Assembly: GCA_944322675.1 (NCBI GenBank)
Contig: CALUPO010000002.1
Location: 146,264-210,263, forward strand
Source of the DNA: Candidatus Gastranaerophilales bacterium
GTDB lineage: Bacteria > Cyanobacteriota > Vampirovibrionia > Gastranaerophilales > Gastranaerophilaceae
Length of the DNA stretch: 64,000 nt
Reading direction: 5' to 3'
The notes beneath the pieces are model-generated. The model worked only from the letters and a program-made list of their open reading frames with translations. It did not search any database and had not been told where the DNA came from. Positions 1 through 9,398 of the stretch are shown here, one piece after another (positions within the stretch are counted from its first letter, which is position 1; the number at the start of each line of letters is the position of its first letter). The position numbers and the translations under genes are program-made.

Positions 1-115
1 ACCTCTTGCTCGCTCTTTGTATAAACTTGTTGATGTTAATAAAGTTATACCACCTGAATTATATACAGCAGTTGCTGAAGTTCTCGCTTATATTTATAAT
101 AAAAATAAAAGATAA
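1..115 (+). CDS. flhB: FlhB, flagellar export switch protein (C-terminal end only)
   Basis: This is the last 37 codons of a gene that begins before the window; the frame opens at position 2 and stops with TAA at 113-115. The visible residues read [20 protein letters not shown] and continue [10 protein letters not shown], the typical end of the FlhB/YscU cytoplasmic domain, just downstream of the NPTH autocleavage site, which itself lies outside the window. FlhB sits in the inner membrane and switches the flagellar type III export gate from rod/hook to filament substrates. A flhA gene 1.1 kb downstream supports a flagellar rather than virulence assignment. Family call is firm; completeness cannot be judged. 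Confidence 0.85.
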   Translation, partial: PLARSLYKLVDVNKVIPPELYTAVAEVLAYIYNKNKR

Positions 116-119
116 TTTA

Positions 120-148
120 TTGACATATATTTTATACTAAGATATATT
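120..148 (+). promoter_or_regulatory. Sigma-70-type promoter for the HAD-like gene
   Basis: TTGACA at 120-125 and TATATT at 143-148 are separated by exactly 17 bp. The pair starts just after the flhB stop and lies about 45 bases before the next ATG, so the HAD-like gene can be transcribed independently of flhB. Confidence 0.6.
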
Positions 149-193
149 AATTTATATTGGTTTTTTATTTGTGTTAAAAGAGGCTTAATTTTT

Positions 194-1195
194 ATGAAAA
201 TCAGCTCAAATTTTATGCTACAGAAAAAGCAAGAAATAACATTTAAAGCAGGAAAAACAACTTTAATTACTGATTTTGATTTTACATTTAGTCCAAAATC
301 TTTTGAAGATAAATATTTGCCAAGTGATATTAAGTGTTATGAAGATATTGCAAATCCTTATTTCAAGAAATTTAGAGATTTACAAAAAAAACTAAAAAAA
401 TTTAAAATTTATATTTCAACGGGCAGAAAACAAGGCAAAGGATATAATGAATGTGATTATATCTTTAAAAATTTTGCAAAACTAAAAAAAGAAAACGTAC
501 CTCAAATAAAAGGTGTAATATCAAATAATGGAGAAACATTTTTTAATGTTCTAAATAAAGAAGATAAAATTGTTTTAGAAAAAAATGAAGAAAAAAACAA
601 AAAAAGAAATAAAATAAGACAAGAACTTCAAGAAAAACATTCAGGTCAAATAATAGCAAAAGATTTGGATGCATTTATTGCAGTTAAAAAAGCCAAAGAA
701 AAAAATGATTTTGTAATTGTCTCAGGTGATGGAACAAATGATCGTTCTTTTCTAAATATATATTCATATATTGATTTGCCAAAAGACACAAAAATACCTA
801 CTACAATAGAAGCTAGTGAAAATATTTTAAAAACCATGCCTAATATAAAAAAGCAAATTATAGATTTACCCCTAAAAATTATAATAATGGAAGGGGATTG
901 CTCAAAGGAAGATTATTATAAATATTTAATAAAAACCTTTCCCGAAAAATATAAAACCGGTAAACAAGCAGTAAAAATTGGAGAAAATCCTCTTTTTGAT
1001 AATGTTGAAAAATCTATTAATGAATATAAAAAAATAAATAAGACATTTTCAAAAAATTTCAAAAATAATAAAATTAATAAAATAATATTAGGAACTGTTT
1101 TAGCATTAGCCACATTAATTTTAGTTATAACAGGTATTATTGCGGCAAATAAGAACAAACAAATTCATAAAAATAACCTTAACAATATGTCATAA
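194..1195 (+). CDS. HAD-superfamily phosphatase-like protein with C-terminal membrane anchor
   Basis: The 333-residue product shows the three classic HAD (subfamily IIB/Cof-like) signatures: a DxDxT loop (DFDFT, about residues 27-31), a motif II segment ISTGR near residue 75, and the acidic GDGTND motif near residue 178. These predict Mg-dependent phosphate hydrolysis or transfer; the substrate cannot be told. A hydrophobic helix at about 295-318 followed by a short basic tail suggests a C-terminal membrane anchor with the catalytic domain in the cytoplasm. It lies between flhB and flhA, where flagellar operons normally carry no phosphatase, and has its own promoter. The stretch ITFKAG near the start recalls a short N-terminal motif I associate with this bacterial group, which is recollection rather than proof. 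Confidence 0.6.
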   Translation: MKISSNFMLQKKQEITFKAGKTTLITDFDFTFSPKSFEDKYLPSDIKCYEDIANPYFKKFRDLQKKLKKFKIYISTGRKQGKGYNECDYIFKNFAKLKKENVPQIKGVISNNGETFFNVLNKEDKIVLEKNEEKNKKRNKIRQELQEKHSGQIIAKDLDAFIAVKKAKEKNDFVIVSGDGTNDRSFLNIYSYIDLPKDTKIPTTIEASENILKTMPNIKKQIIDLPLKIIIMEGDCSKEDYYKYLIKTFPEKYKTGKQAVKIGENPLFDNVEKSINEYKKINKTFSKNFKNNKINKIILGTVLALATLILVITGIIAANKNKQIHKNNLNNMS

Positions 1196-1233
1196 AATAG
1201 ACTTTATCATTGTTGAATGTTACAATTTTAAAT

Positions 1234-3336
1234 ATGTTAAAATTAAAAAATATATTGCAAAATAATGATATTCTTCTAGCAATAGGGCTTGTAGTTGTTA
1301 TAGGGATGATGGTTCTTCCGTTACCTCCATCTTTGCTTGATTTTTTACTTACAATAAATATATCTTTATCAGTTATAATATTGCTTGTTTGTCTATTTAC
1401 AAAAGAGCCGCTTGAGTATTCAACATTTCCTACAATACTTTTAATAACAACTGTTTTTAGACTTGGTTTAAATGTAAGCTCAACACGTCTAATACTTCTT
1501 CATGCAGAAGCCGGCGAAGTTATTCAGGCATTTGGAGAATTCGTTGTAGGTGGAAATTATGTAGTAGGTTTTGTAATATTTGCAATACTTGTAATAATAA
1601 ACTATATGGTAATAACAGGTGGTGCCGGACGTGTTGCTGAGGTATCTGCAAGATTTACCTTAGATTCAATGCCGGGAAAACAATTAAGTATTGATGCAGA
1701 TTTAAATTCAGGCTTAATAAGTGAAGAAGAAGCAAAGATAAAAAGACGAAAAATTGAACGTGAAGCTGATTTTTATGGTACTATGGATGGTGCTTCAAAG
1801 TTTGTTAAAGGTGATGCAACGGCTGGTATTATAATTACCGTTATAAACATTATTGGCGGTTTAATTATTGGTGTATGGCAATTAAAAATGAACTTAATGC
1901 AAGCTTTAAGCACATATACAATATTAACCGTAGGTGATGGTCTTGTTTCACAGATTCCTGCTTTATTAATTTCGTTTGCAACAGGTTTAATAGTTTCTCG
2001 GGCCAGCGGTCAAGATGACTCTTTAAGTGCAGATATAAAAAAAGAAATGTTTTCAAACCCCACAGTTTTAGGTGTAGTTTCAGGTTTACTTTTATTTTTA
2101 GGAATTGTACCTGGTATGCCAACTATACCTTTCTGTTTAATTGGTTTAATATGCGGATATATTGCATATAAGAAAAATCTTGAAAAGAAAAAGAAACAAG
2201 AAGAAGCTAAAAAACAAGAAGAAGAAAAGAAAAAAGATGATTTAGTTAAAAATAAGAAAAAAGCATTAAAAGGCTCACGTGAAAGTGTTATGGAACTTTT
2301 AGCAATGGAACCTATTGAAATAGAAATAGGTTACCGTCTTGTTCCTTTGTTAAATATTGAACAGGGAGGCGATTTACTTGAAAGGATATCACAACTAAGA
2401 CGCCAAACAGCTCTTGAAATGGGGATAATTTTACCGTCCATTCGTGTTCGTGACAATTTGCAATTGCCGGCTAACAACTATCAGATAAAATTAAAAGGTG
2501 TTCCTATTGAAAATGGAGAAATATATCCTGATAGATATCTTGCTATGAATGCAAGCGGAATAGCAAGTGATACATCAATTAGCGGTATAAATGCAATTGA
2601 ACCGGCATTTGGCTTAAGTGCTATATGGATTGAAGAAAAAGATAAAGAAAACGCTGAAATGGCATCTTATACAGTTGTGAGCCCATCTGCTGTTATATCA
2701 ACGCATTTAACCGAAATAATAAAGAAAAATGCTGCGGATATTTTATCCCGTAATGATGTAAAACAACTTATTGAAAATCTAAAAAAAGAAGTTTCGGAAG
2801 ATTATGTAAAAGATCTAATGACAGAAATTAATATATCGGATGTTCAAATAGTTATGCAAAATCTTTTAAAAGAACGTATTTCTGTTAGGGATTTAAGAAC
2901 AATACTTGAAACAATGAGCCTTCAAGTTCGCGTAAGTAAAAATACCGATTTTTTAACAGAACATGTTCGCCAGGCACTATCAAGAACAATTTGCAAACAA
3001 AATTTAAGTGCAACCGGTGAATTACTTGCAATTACGCTTGCACCTGACATTGAAAGTGCAATAGCTCAAGGAATGAGTCCTGATGGTCAAAGTCTAACAC
3101 TTGACCCTAATATAAGTAATATTTTAATAAAAAATATGGATAAAGAAATAGAAAAAGCTATATTAAAACATTCACAGGCACCTGTTATACTTTGTTCAGC
3201 ACCAATTAGAATGTGTTTCCGTCGATTTATTGAAAAAACTCATCCTCAAATTGCTGTTATGTCATATAATGAACTTGTAACAAATATTAAGGCAAAATCT
3301 GTAGGAATAATAAAAAGTGTAATGGAAAAAGTATAA
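1234..3336 (+). CDS. flhA: FlhA, flagellar type III export gate protein
   Basis: FlhA forms the nonameric ring of the flagellar export gate in the inner membrane. The N-terminal 310 or so residues hold the transmembrane segments (for example LLAIGLVVVIGMMVLPLPP). The conserved cytoplasmic loop between them includes GGAGRVAEVSARFTLDSMPG. A Lys/Glu-rich linker (about 325-350) leads into the soluble domain that docks chaperone-substrate complexes. About 700 residues is the usual family size. I prefer the ATG at 1234 (MLKLKNIL) over an in-frame TTG eight codons upstream, because no ribosome binding site favours the TTG. It is separated from flhB by the HAD-like gene. Confidence 0.95.
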   Translation: MLKLKNILQNNDILLAIGLVVVIGMMVLPLPPSLLDFLLTINISLSVIILLVCLFTKEPLEYSTFPTILLITTVFRLGLNVSSTRLILLHAEAGEVIQAFGEFVVGGNYVVGFVIFAILVIINYMVITGGAGRVAEVSARFTLDSMPGKQLSIDADLNSGLISEEEAKIKRRKIEREADFYGTMDGASKFVKGDATAGIIITVINIIGGLIIGVWQLKMNLMQALSTYTILTVGDGLVSQIPALLISFATGLIVSRASGQDDSLSADIKKEMFSNPTVLGVVSGLLLFLGIVPGMPTIPFCLIGLICGYIAYKKNLEKKKKQEEAKKQEEEKKKDDLVKNKKKALKGSRESVMELLAMEPIEIEIGYRLVPLLNIEQGGDLLERISQLRRQTALEMGIILPSIRVRDNLQLPANNYQIKLKGVPIENGEIYPDRYLAMNASGIASDTSISGINAIEPAFGLSAIWIEEKDKENAEMASYTVVSPSAVISTHLTEIIKKNAADILSRNDVKQLIENLKKEVSEDYVKDLMTEINISDVQIVMQNLLKERISVRDLRTILETMSLQVRVSKNTDFLTEHVRQALSRTICKQNLSATGELLAITLAPDIESAIAQGMSPDGQSLTLDPNISNILIKNMDKEIEKAILKHSQAPVILCSAPIRMCFRRFIEKTHPQIAVMSYNELVTNIKAKSVGIIKSVMEKV

Positions 3337-3423
3337 AGTAAGTAACAATACTTAAAAAAAACTTTTATATGTAATATTAACGTGTTAGAATTGTAAATAA
3401 AAATATTAAGGAGAAAAAAAATA

Positions 3424-5178
3424 TTGAAAGAGCTTAGCCAAAAACAACAAGAACTTGAAAAAGAAGAAATAACAGGTGCACAAATTTTCCTTGAATGTTT
3501 AAAAAAAGAAAATGTTAAAGAAATTTTTGGTTATCCTGGCGGTGTAATCCTAACCATTTATGAAGCACTTTATAATTGCCCTGATATAAAGCATTATTTA
3601 GTCCGTCATGAACAAGCCGCTATTCATGCAGCCGAAGGTTATGCAAGGGTAACAGGACGTCCCGGAGTTGCACTTGTAACTTCAGGGCCGGGTGCTTGCA
3701 ATACAGTTACAGGTATTGCAAATGCATATTATGATGGATATCCGCTTGTAGTTTTCACAGGTCAGGTAGGATTAAATCAAATTGGTAATGATGCTTTTCA
3801 AGAAGCTGATATTGTAGGAATTACACGTTCATGTTGCAAGCATAATTATCTTGTTTCCGATATAAAAGACTTGCCAAGGGTAATAAAAGAAGCCTTTCAT
3901 ATAGCAACAACCGGAAAACCAGGACCTGTTGTTGTTGATTTACCAAAGTGCATTTTAAGTGATAAAGCAGAGTTTGTATATCCTGATAAAATTAAGTTAC
4001 CAGGCTATAATCCAAACTATGAAGGTCATCCAAGACAGATGTCAAAAGCATTAAAATTGTTATGTGAAGCACGTCGTCCGGTTATTATTTCAGGTGGTGG
4101 AGTTGTTCATTCAAATGCAGAAAAAGAAATTATTGAACTTGCTCAAAAGTTAAATATACCTGTATGCAACACTTTAATGGGAACAGGTACATACCCAAGT
4201 GATAACGAATTATCACTTGGTATGCTTGGTATGCATGGAAATTACTGGGCAAATTTTGCCGTTTGTAATTGTGATGTTTTATTTGCAGTTGGAACAAGGT
4301 TTAATGACAGAATAACAGGTTGTTTAAAACGATTTGCAAAAGATGCACAGGTTATTCATATTGATATTGACCCGTGTGCAATTTCAAAAACAGTAAAAGT
4401 TGATATTCCTATTGTTGGTGATGCCAAACTTGTTTTAAACTCAATGTTAAAAGAATTTAATGAGTCAAATTATCAAACAAATAAAGAAGATAAAAATGAA
4501 TGGCTAAATCAGATAAAAGAATGGAAAAATAAACGTGTTTTGCCACAGGTAAACTCATCCAAACTAAATCCTATGATTGTAATTAAAAAAATATACAATA
4601 TAACAAAAGATTATGATCCAATAATCTGCACAGAAGTTGGACAACATCAAATGTGGACTGCTCAATTATTTAAGTTTAATAAATCACGTCGTCTTGTAAC
4701 TTCAGGTGGTCTTGGAACTATGGGTTTTGGTTTTCCGGCAGCTATAGGAGCATGTATTGGTAAAAAAGACAAACTTATTCTAAATATTGCAGGTGACGGC
4801 AGTATACAAATGAATATACAAGAACTTGCAACTTGTGTTGATTATAATTTACCAATTATTGTAGCAATTATTAACAATGGTTATTTAGGTATGGTCAGAC
4901 AATGGCAGGAAAAGTTATTTAATAAACATTATTCACAAACAAAAATATCAAGTCCTGATTTTGTACAACTTGCTCAAAGTTATGGAGCACTTGGCTATCG
5001 CGTTGAAAAAGAAGATGACATTGATATTGTTGTTAAACAGGCAATTGAATCAAAACGCCCAACATTTATTGATTTTATTGTTGAACCTTTTGAAATGGTT
5101 TATCCCTGGGTTTTATCAGGACATCCATTAAATCAGGTACTTTTATCAAATGAATCATGTCAAAATGAAGAATTATAA
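3424..5178 (+). CDS. ilvB: Acetolactate synthase large subunit
   Basis: This catalytic subunit condenses two pyruvates (or pyruvate with 2-ketobutyrate), the first shared step of valine, leucine and isoleucine synthesis. Visible features are the N-terminal TPP domain with the catalytic glutamate in RHEQAAIHAAEGYAR, the central FAD-type domain, and the C-terminal TPP/Mg motif GDGSIQMN ending in NN. At 584 residues it has normal length. The start is TTG at 3424, placed 10 bases after a strong AAGGAG (3408-3413); no better ATG fits. The small subunit follows 25 bp downstream. I saw no attenuator or T-box in the short leader. Confidence 0.95.
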   Translation: MKELSQKQQELEKEEITGAQIFLECLKKENVKEIFGYPGGVILTIYEALYNCPDIKHYLVRHEQAAIHAAEGYARVTGRPGVALVTSGPGACNTVTGIANAYYDGYPLVVFTGQVGLNQIGNDAFQEADIVGITRSCCKHNYLVSDIKDLPRVIKEAFHIATTGKPGPVVVDLPKCILSDKAEFVYPDKIKLPGYNPNYEGHPRQMSKALKLLCEARRPVIISGGGVVHSNAEKEIIELAQKLNIPVCNTLMGTGTYPSDNELSLGMLGMHGNYWANFAVCNCDVLFAVGTRFNDRITGCLKRFAKDAQVIHIDIDPCAISKTVKVDIPIVGDAKLVLNSMLKEFNESNYQTNKEDKNEWLNQIKEWKNKRVLPQVNSSKLNPMIVIKKIYNITKDYDPIICTEVGQHQMWTAQLFKFNKSRRLVTSGGLGTMGFGFPAAIGACIGKKDKLILNIAGDGSIQMNIQELATCVDYNLPIIVAIINNGYLGMVRQWQEKLFNKHYSQTKISSPDFVQLAQSYGALGYRVEKEDDIDIVVKQAIESKRPTFIDFIVEPFEMVYPWVLSGHPLNQVLLSNESCQNEEL

Positions 5179-5203
5179 TTAATAATCAAAAAAGAGGAAA
5201 ATA

Positions 5204-5716
5204 ATGATAAACGAACAAAAACATACAATATCCGTTTTAGTAAGAAATGAAGCAGGAGTTTTGTCTCGTGTTGTTGGACTTTTTTCAGGTCGCGGATTTA
5301 ATATCGAAAGCTTAACAGTTGCACCTACACTTGATACTGATTTTTCTCGCATTACAATTGTTTCCAAGGGACAAACAGGAATAATAGAACAGATAATAAA
5401 ACAACTAAATCGTTTAATCCCAACTTTAAAAGTGTTAGAAGTGACAGATGATGATTCTGTTTCAAATGAACTTATTCTTGTTAAAGTTACTGCCCGGGAT
5501 GAATCACGCTCTGAAATTTTAAGAATAGCTGAAATATTTAATGCAAAAATTATTGATGTATCACCAAAAACATACACAATTATGGCTGTTGGGGAACAAC
5601 GCCAAATAACTTCTTTAATTGAACTTTTAAGACCGCTTGGTATTAAAGAACTTGTAAGAAGTGGAAAAGTCGCAATATCTCGTGAAAATTCATTTATTAA
5701 TCTTAAAAATGTATAA
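5204..5716 (+). CDS. ilvN: Acetolactate synthase small (regulatory) subunit
   Basis: This is the regulatory partner of the preceding IlvB. An N-terminal ACT domain (about residues 5-80, HTISVLVRNEAGVLSRVVGLF) binds branched-chain amino acids for feedback inhibition, and a second conserved half covers about 85-165. At 170 residues it matches the IlvH/IlvN family. The ATG at 5204 is preceded by AGAGGAAAATA. The gene forms an operon with ilvB and runs into the tlyA-like gene only 8 bp downstream. The symbols ilvN and ilvH are both used for this protein. Confidence 0.94.
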   Translation: MINEQKHTISVLVRNEAGVLSRVVGLFSGRGFNIESLTVAPTLDTDFSRITIVSKGQTGIIEQIIKQLNRLIPTLKVLEVTDDDSVSNELILVKVTARDESRSEILRIAEIFNAKIIDVSPKTYTIMAVGEQRQITSLIELLRPLGIKELVRSGKVAISRENSFINLKNV

Positions 5717-5724
5717 GTAAAAAT

Positions 5725-6543
5725 ATGAAAAAATTAAGGCTTGATACTTATCTCGTTAATAAAAATTATTTTGAAACAAAAACAAAAGCTCAAAATGCAA
5801 TAATTGCAGGTGATGTTAAGGTTAATGGAGAAACTATATACAAGCCTTCTTATGATATTGATGAAAATAAAGAATATATAATTGAAATTAAAACTTTAAA
5901 ATATGTTTCTCGTGGCGGTTTTAAATTAGAAAAAGCTCTTTTAAAATTTAATATTAACTTAAATGATAAAATTTGTTTAGATGCCGGAGCTTCAAGTGGT
6001 GGATTTACAGATTGTATGTTGCAATCCGGTGCAAAGTTTGTTTATGCAGTTGATGTCGGATATGGACAATTTGCCTGGAAACTAAGACAAAACATAAAAC
6101 AAATAAAGGTTATTGAAAGAACAAACATTAAAAATTGCTCTTATTTTGAAATATATAATGAAAATGATATAATTCCTTCATTTTGTGCTATGGATTTATC
6201 GTTTATTTCAATTTTAAAAGTTATTGAAAATATTTGCAAACTTACATCAAACAATTGTGAAATTGTTGCTTTAATAAAACCTCAATTTGAAGCAGGAAAA
6301 GAAAATGTTGGAAAAAATGGTGTAGTAAAAGATAAAAATATTCATTTTAATATAATTTCCAAAATTATTAACGAAACTAAAAGACTTAATCTAAAAACTA
6401 TAAACTTAACCTATTCTCCAATAAAGGGACCTAAAGGTAATATTGAATATTTAATACTTTTAAAAAAAGATATTGAAACAACAAGTCTAATTTCAAATGA
6501 AAATATAATGCAAATAATTAACGAAGCTTTTGATATTTTATAA
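5725..6543 (+). CDS. tlyA: TlyA-family rRNA 2'-O-methyltransferase (hemolysin-like)
   Basis: The N-terminal 60 residues form an S4 RNA-binding domain (LRLDTYLVNKNYFETKTKAQ). The rest is an FtsJ-like SAM-dependent methyltransferase, with the SAM-binding motif DAGASSGGFTDC at about residue 90 and an AVDVGYGQ motif after it. TlyA enzymes methylate cytidines of 16S and/or 23S rRNA; older annotations call them hemolysins. The length of 272 residues is typical. It follows ilvN by 8 bp, so it is probably cotranscribed, although the functions are unrelated. Target nucleotides cannot be read from sequence. Confidence 0.88.
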   Translation: MKKLRLDTYLVNKNYFETKTKAQNAIIAGDVKVNGETIYKPSYDIDENKEYIIEIKTLKYVSRGGFKLEKALLKFNINLNDKICLDAGASSGGFTDCMLQSGAKFVYAVDVGYGQFAWKLRQNIKQIKVIERTNIKNCSYFEIYNENDIIPSFCAMDLSFISILKVIENICKLTSNNCEIVALIKPQFEAGKENVGKNGVVKDKNIHFNIISKIINETKRLNLKTINLTYSPIKGPKGNIEYLILLKKDIETTSLISNENIMQIINEAFDIL

Positions 6544-6651
6544 CTTTATATTATATATTAAATTTTGTAACAATGATATATAAAATTTAAGCAATTTTTT
6601 ATATATCTAAGTTTTATATAATATATATGATAAAGTATAAAAGAGGAAATA

Positions 6652-7479
6652 ATGTATAACTTTCCAAACAATCAGTTAATAGTGCCAAATGGAACACAAA
6701 TGCAACAACCTATCGGGTTTCAAGCACAAATACCACAACCATATTTGGAACAACCGGCACAAATGCCTTATCCAAATGACACTTTTATGCCAATAACTTC
6801 AGATTATACAACACCTGGCAAAAGTTTCTGGGATGGTTTCAAATTAGTTTTTACAAAAATAGGTGAGTTTTGCACTAAAAATTTTGGCTTAATTTTAACA
6901 GGTGCAGGTCTTTTAGGCGGTTACAAATTTTGCTCAAGTTCAATGAAAACTTATGAAGAAAATAAAAATAACGGAAAACTCGATGACAAAGGTAATCTAA
7001 AAGATAAAGATGCAAGTATTAAAGATACCATTATGAACTTTGTTGGTCATGGTGTACATTATGTTTTTGGTTCAAATAAAAAAGATAATAGTCTTATTGA
7101 AGAAGATGAAAATAATAAAACAAAAGAAAAAAAAGAACTTGAAGATGAAAAAACAGATAATTCTATTATTGATAAGGAACTTGCTGCTGGAAATATAACT
7201 AATTTACTAAAAGCTCACAAAACTTGTGAAGGCAAAATAAAAATACTTGAAAAAATTACTCAAAAAATAGAAAATGGAGGCCTAGTAAATTCAACTCATT
7301 GGGATAGAAGACAAACAACAATAATTAATACTCTTCAAGACTTAATAAATAATGGTAGTGATGATATTAAAGATACAGCAAAAGATATTGCAAATAGACT
7401 TAGTAATGCAAGTTATTTTAAAGAAACGCAACAAAAAATATTAAAACAACTAGCACAAGCACAACAAGACAATACTTGA
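6652..7479 (+). CDS. Membrane-anchored hypothetical protein with Pro/Gln-rich N terminus
   Basis: I do not recognise this 275-residue protein. Its first 60 residues are rich in Pro, Gln and Asn (QAQIPQPYLEQPAQMPYPND). A hydrophobic, Gly-rich helix follows at about 80-97 (FGLILTGAGLLGGYKF). The remaining 180 residues are highly charged and mostly helical, with a Lys/Glu-rich stretch near 150-165. There is no classical signal peptide, so the charged part may face either side of the membrane. The ATG has a usable AGAGGAAATA site before it, and a strong terminator lies directly after the stop, so it looks monocistronic. It is probably lineage-restricted. Confidence 0.5.
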   Translation: MYNFPNNQLIVPNGTQMQQPIGFQAQIPQPYLEQPAQMPYPNDTFMPITSDYTTPGKSFWDGFKLVFTKIGEFCTKNFGLILTGAGLLGGYKFCSSSMKTYEENKNNGKLDDKGNLKDKDASIKDTIMNFVGHGVHYVFGSNKKDNSLIEEDENNKTKEKKELEDEKTDNSIIDKELAAGNITNLLKAHKTCEGKIKILEKITQKIENGGLVNSTHWDRRQTTIINTLQDLINNGSDDIKDTAKDIANRLSNASYFKETQQKILKQLAQAQQDNT

Positions 7480-7480
7480 A

Positions 7481-7514
7481 AAAGCACTATAAGATATCTT
7501 ATAGTGCTTTTTTA
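7481..7514. terminator. Bidirectional intrinsic terminator between convergent genes
   Basis: A perfect 30-bp inverted repeat (7481-7510, arms AAAGCACTATAAGAT / ATCTTATAGTGCTTT) begins with A residues and ends with T residues. It can therefore terminate both the upstream plus-strand gene and the convergent pyk. Confidence 0.85.
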
Positions 7515-7536
7515 TAATATATTTATCTATATAAAA

Positions 7537-8979
7537 CTACACATCTTCAACAGATGTTGCACCAATTCTATGAACACGTATAAAGTTTGTTTTTCCTGTT
7601 ATTAATTTAGGTATTGAACCTGTTAAAATAACACGATCATCAAGTTTTAAATCGGTATTTGAAAGTAAAAATTCATCTAATTCAATTAAAAACTCGCGAT
7701 TTAAAACTCTATCCCAATCGCGGCAAAATGGAAACATATCCCAGAAAAGATTTAACCTGCGACATGTAGCTTCAGAATCAGATATTACAATAATTGGAAC
7801 TTGAGGACGTAGTTTCGACATCAATTTTGGTGTATAACCTGTATGAGTGAAAGCCAAAATAGCTTTTGCATTTATATCCTTAACCATTTTAACAGCAGCA
7901 TTAACAACAGCCTGACGAGTCATATGGTAACAAGGATTAATAGGTAAATCAAGGTCATAAGGACAAAAATCGCTATGTTCAACATTTTCAGCAATCATTG
8001 CCATCATATGAACAGCTTCAGCATAAAATTTACCAACAGATGTTTCACCAGATAACATAATAGCATCAGTTCCATCAATAATAGCATTAGCAACATCAGA
8101 AGCTTCAGCACGAGTTGGGATTGGCTGTTCAATCATAGTTTCTAACATTTGTGTTGCAACAATTGTTACTTTTCTTTGTTGTATAGCTTCATTAATTATT
8201 CTTTTTTGAACGATAGGCACTTTTTCAGGCGATATTTCAATACCTAAATCACCACGAGCCACCATAACACCATCTGAAACCTGAATAATTTCTTTCATAT
8301 TATCAACAGCTTGTGGTTTTTCAATTTTTGCAATAATTGGAATATCACCACCAAATTTCTGTATATAGTCACGTGCTGTTAAAATATCTTCCTTTTGTCT
8401 TACAAATGATAAAGCTATATAATCAGCATTATTATTTACGGCAAATTCAATAAACTTAACATCGCGTGGTGTAACGGCTGCTAAGCTTGCTGTTGAACCA
8501 GGAATATTCAAGCCTTTACGTGATTTTAAAACGCCCCCATTTACAACTTCTGCATAAACTTTATCGTTTTCAACTTTTTCAACAACAACTTCAAGTTTAC
8601 CATCATCAATTAGCATCATATCACCAGGTTTAACGTCATTTGCAAGCCCCAAATAATCAACCGGTATTACACCTTTTTCTTTAACAGTTGGACTAAAGAC
8701 AAGTTTCTGTCCATTTGTTATAACCATTTCATCGTCTAAATTTCCCACTCTTATTTTTGGTCCTTGTAAATCGACAAGAACAGGAATATAAAGATTTTTT
8801 TCTTTACAAACACGACGAATTATTTCAATTCTACGTCTATGATCTTCTTCTGTTCCATGCGATGTATTCAAACGAAACATTGAAACACCTGCTTCAATTA
8901 AATTACGAATACCCTTTTCATGCTCACAAACAGGGCCAAGTGTTGCTACAATTTTTGTTTTTTTTGATTCAATTAACAT
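7537..8979 (-). CDS. pyk: Pyruvate kinase
   Basis: It converts phosphoenolpyruvate and ADP to pyruvate and ATP, the last step of glycolysis. Family motifs are clear: the N-terminal TKIVATLGP, FRLNTSHG, the catalytic-lysine segment IAKIEKPQAVDNM, the metal-binding MVARGDLGIEI, and ATQMLETMI. The C-terminal allosteric domain is present, without the extra PEP-utiliser-like domain of some Bacillus enzymes. The length of 480 residues is standard. The ATG at 8979 directly precedes the conserved N terminus; its ribosome binding site is weak. The gene stands alone on the minus strand and ends at the bidirectional terminator. Confidence 0.96.
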   Translation of the reverse strand: MLIESKKTKIVATLGPVCEHEKGIRNLIEAGVSMFRLNTSHGTEEDHRRRIEIIRRVCKEKNLYIPVLVDLQGPKIRVGNLDDEMVITNGQKLVFSPTVKEKGVIPVDYLGLANDVKPGDMMLIDDGKLEVVVEKVENDKVYAEVVNGGVLKSRKGLNIPGSTASLAAVTPRDVKFIEFAVNNNADYIALSFVRQKEDILTARDYIQKFGGDIPIIAKIEKPQAVDNMKEIIQVSDGVMVARGDLGIEISPEKVPIVQKRIINEAIQQRKVTIVATQMLETMIEQPIPTRAEASDVANAIIDGTDAIMLSGETSVGKFYAEAVHMMAMIAENVEHSDFCPYDLDLPINPCYHMTRQAVVNAAVKMVKDINAKAILAFTHTGYTPKLMSKLRPQVPIIVISDSEATCRRLNLFWDMFPFCRDWDRVLNREFLIELDEFLLSNTDLKLDDRVILTGSIPKLITGKTNFIRVHRIGATSVEDV

Positions 8980-9057
8980 TTTTCTATCTCACTTTTCTAT
9001 TTATATATTAATTTTCGACCTATTAATTGTAACAAAACCAGATTTTTGAGTCAAACT

Positions 9058-9282
9058 CTAGTTAAATTGATTATCTTTATTATAAACAAACCACATTGAT
9101 GCTTTTGTACGATTATTTACATTTAATTTTAAAAATATTTTATTCATATAAGATTTCACTGTTTCTTTGGATAAACCAAGTTGACTTGCAATCTCTTTAT
9201 TTGACATTCCAAGACATACACATTTTAATACATCAAATTCACGTGTTGTTAAATTTCTTTGCAAATTATTTTTAAATTCCAT
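9058..9282 (-). CDS. Single-domain LuxR/GerE-type HTH regulator
   Basis: The 74-residue product is almost entirely a LuxR-type DNA-binding domain: LTTREFDVLKCVCLGMSNKE, the recognition helix region LSKETVKSYMNKIFLKLNV, then NRTKASMW. No receiver or ligand-binding domain is attached, so it resembles GerE or the small cyanobacterial PedR-type regulators. It presumably binds DNA as a dimer, with activity set by redox state, a partner or its own abundance. It is divergent from the ABC permease genes that begin 117 bp away, which are candidate targets by position only. Confidence 0.8.
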   Translation of the reverse strand: MEFKNNLQRNLTTREFDVLKCVCLGMSNKEIASQLGLSKETVKSYMNKIFLKLNVNNRTKASMWFVYNKDNQFN

Positions 9283-9398
9283 AACTATCTATCATTTCCA
9301 TACTTTATTTAAATTTATCATAAATTTTAAATTTAGTATTCAATCATTTAGCTTAATAAACTATATGCAAAATTAATAAATTGCTATAAAATTATGAA

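Noticed and set aside
3337..3423. T-box or attenuator before ilvBN
   Set aside because: The leader is under 90 bases, with no T-box sequence, leader peptide rich in Val/Leu/Ile or terminator hairpin.
7481..7510. 30-bp perfect palindrome as a regulator binding site
   Set aside because: It lies between convergent genes and is flanked by A and T runs, which is a bidirectional terminator layout.
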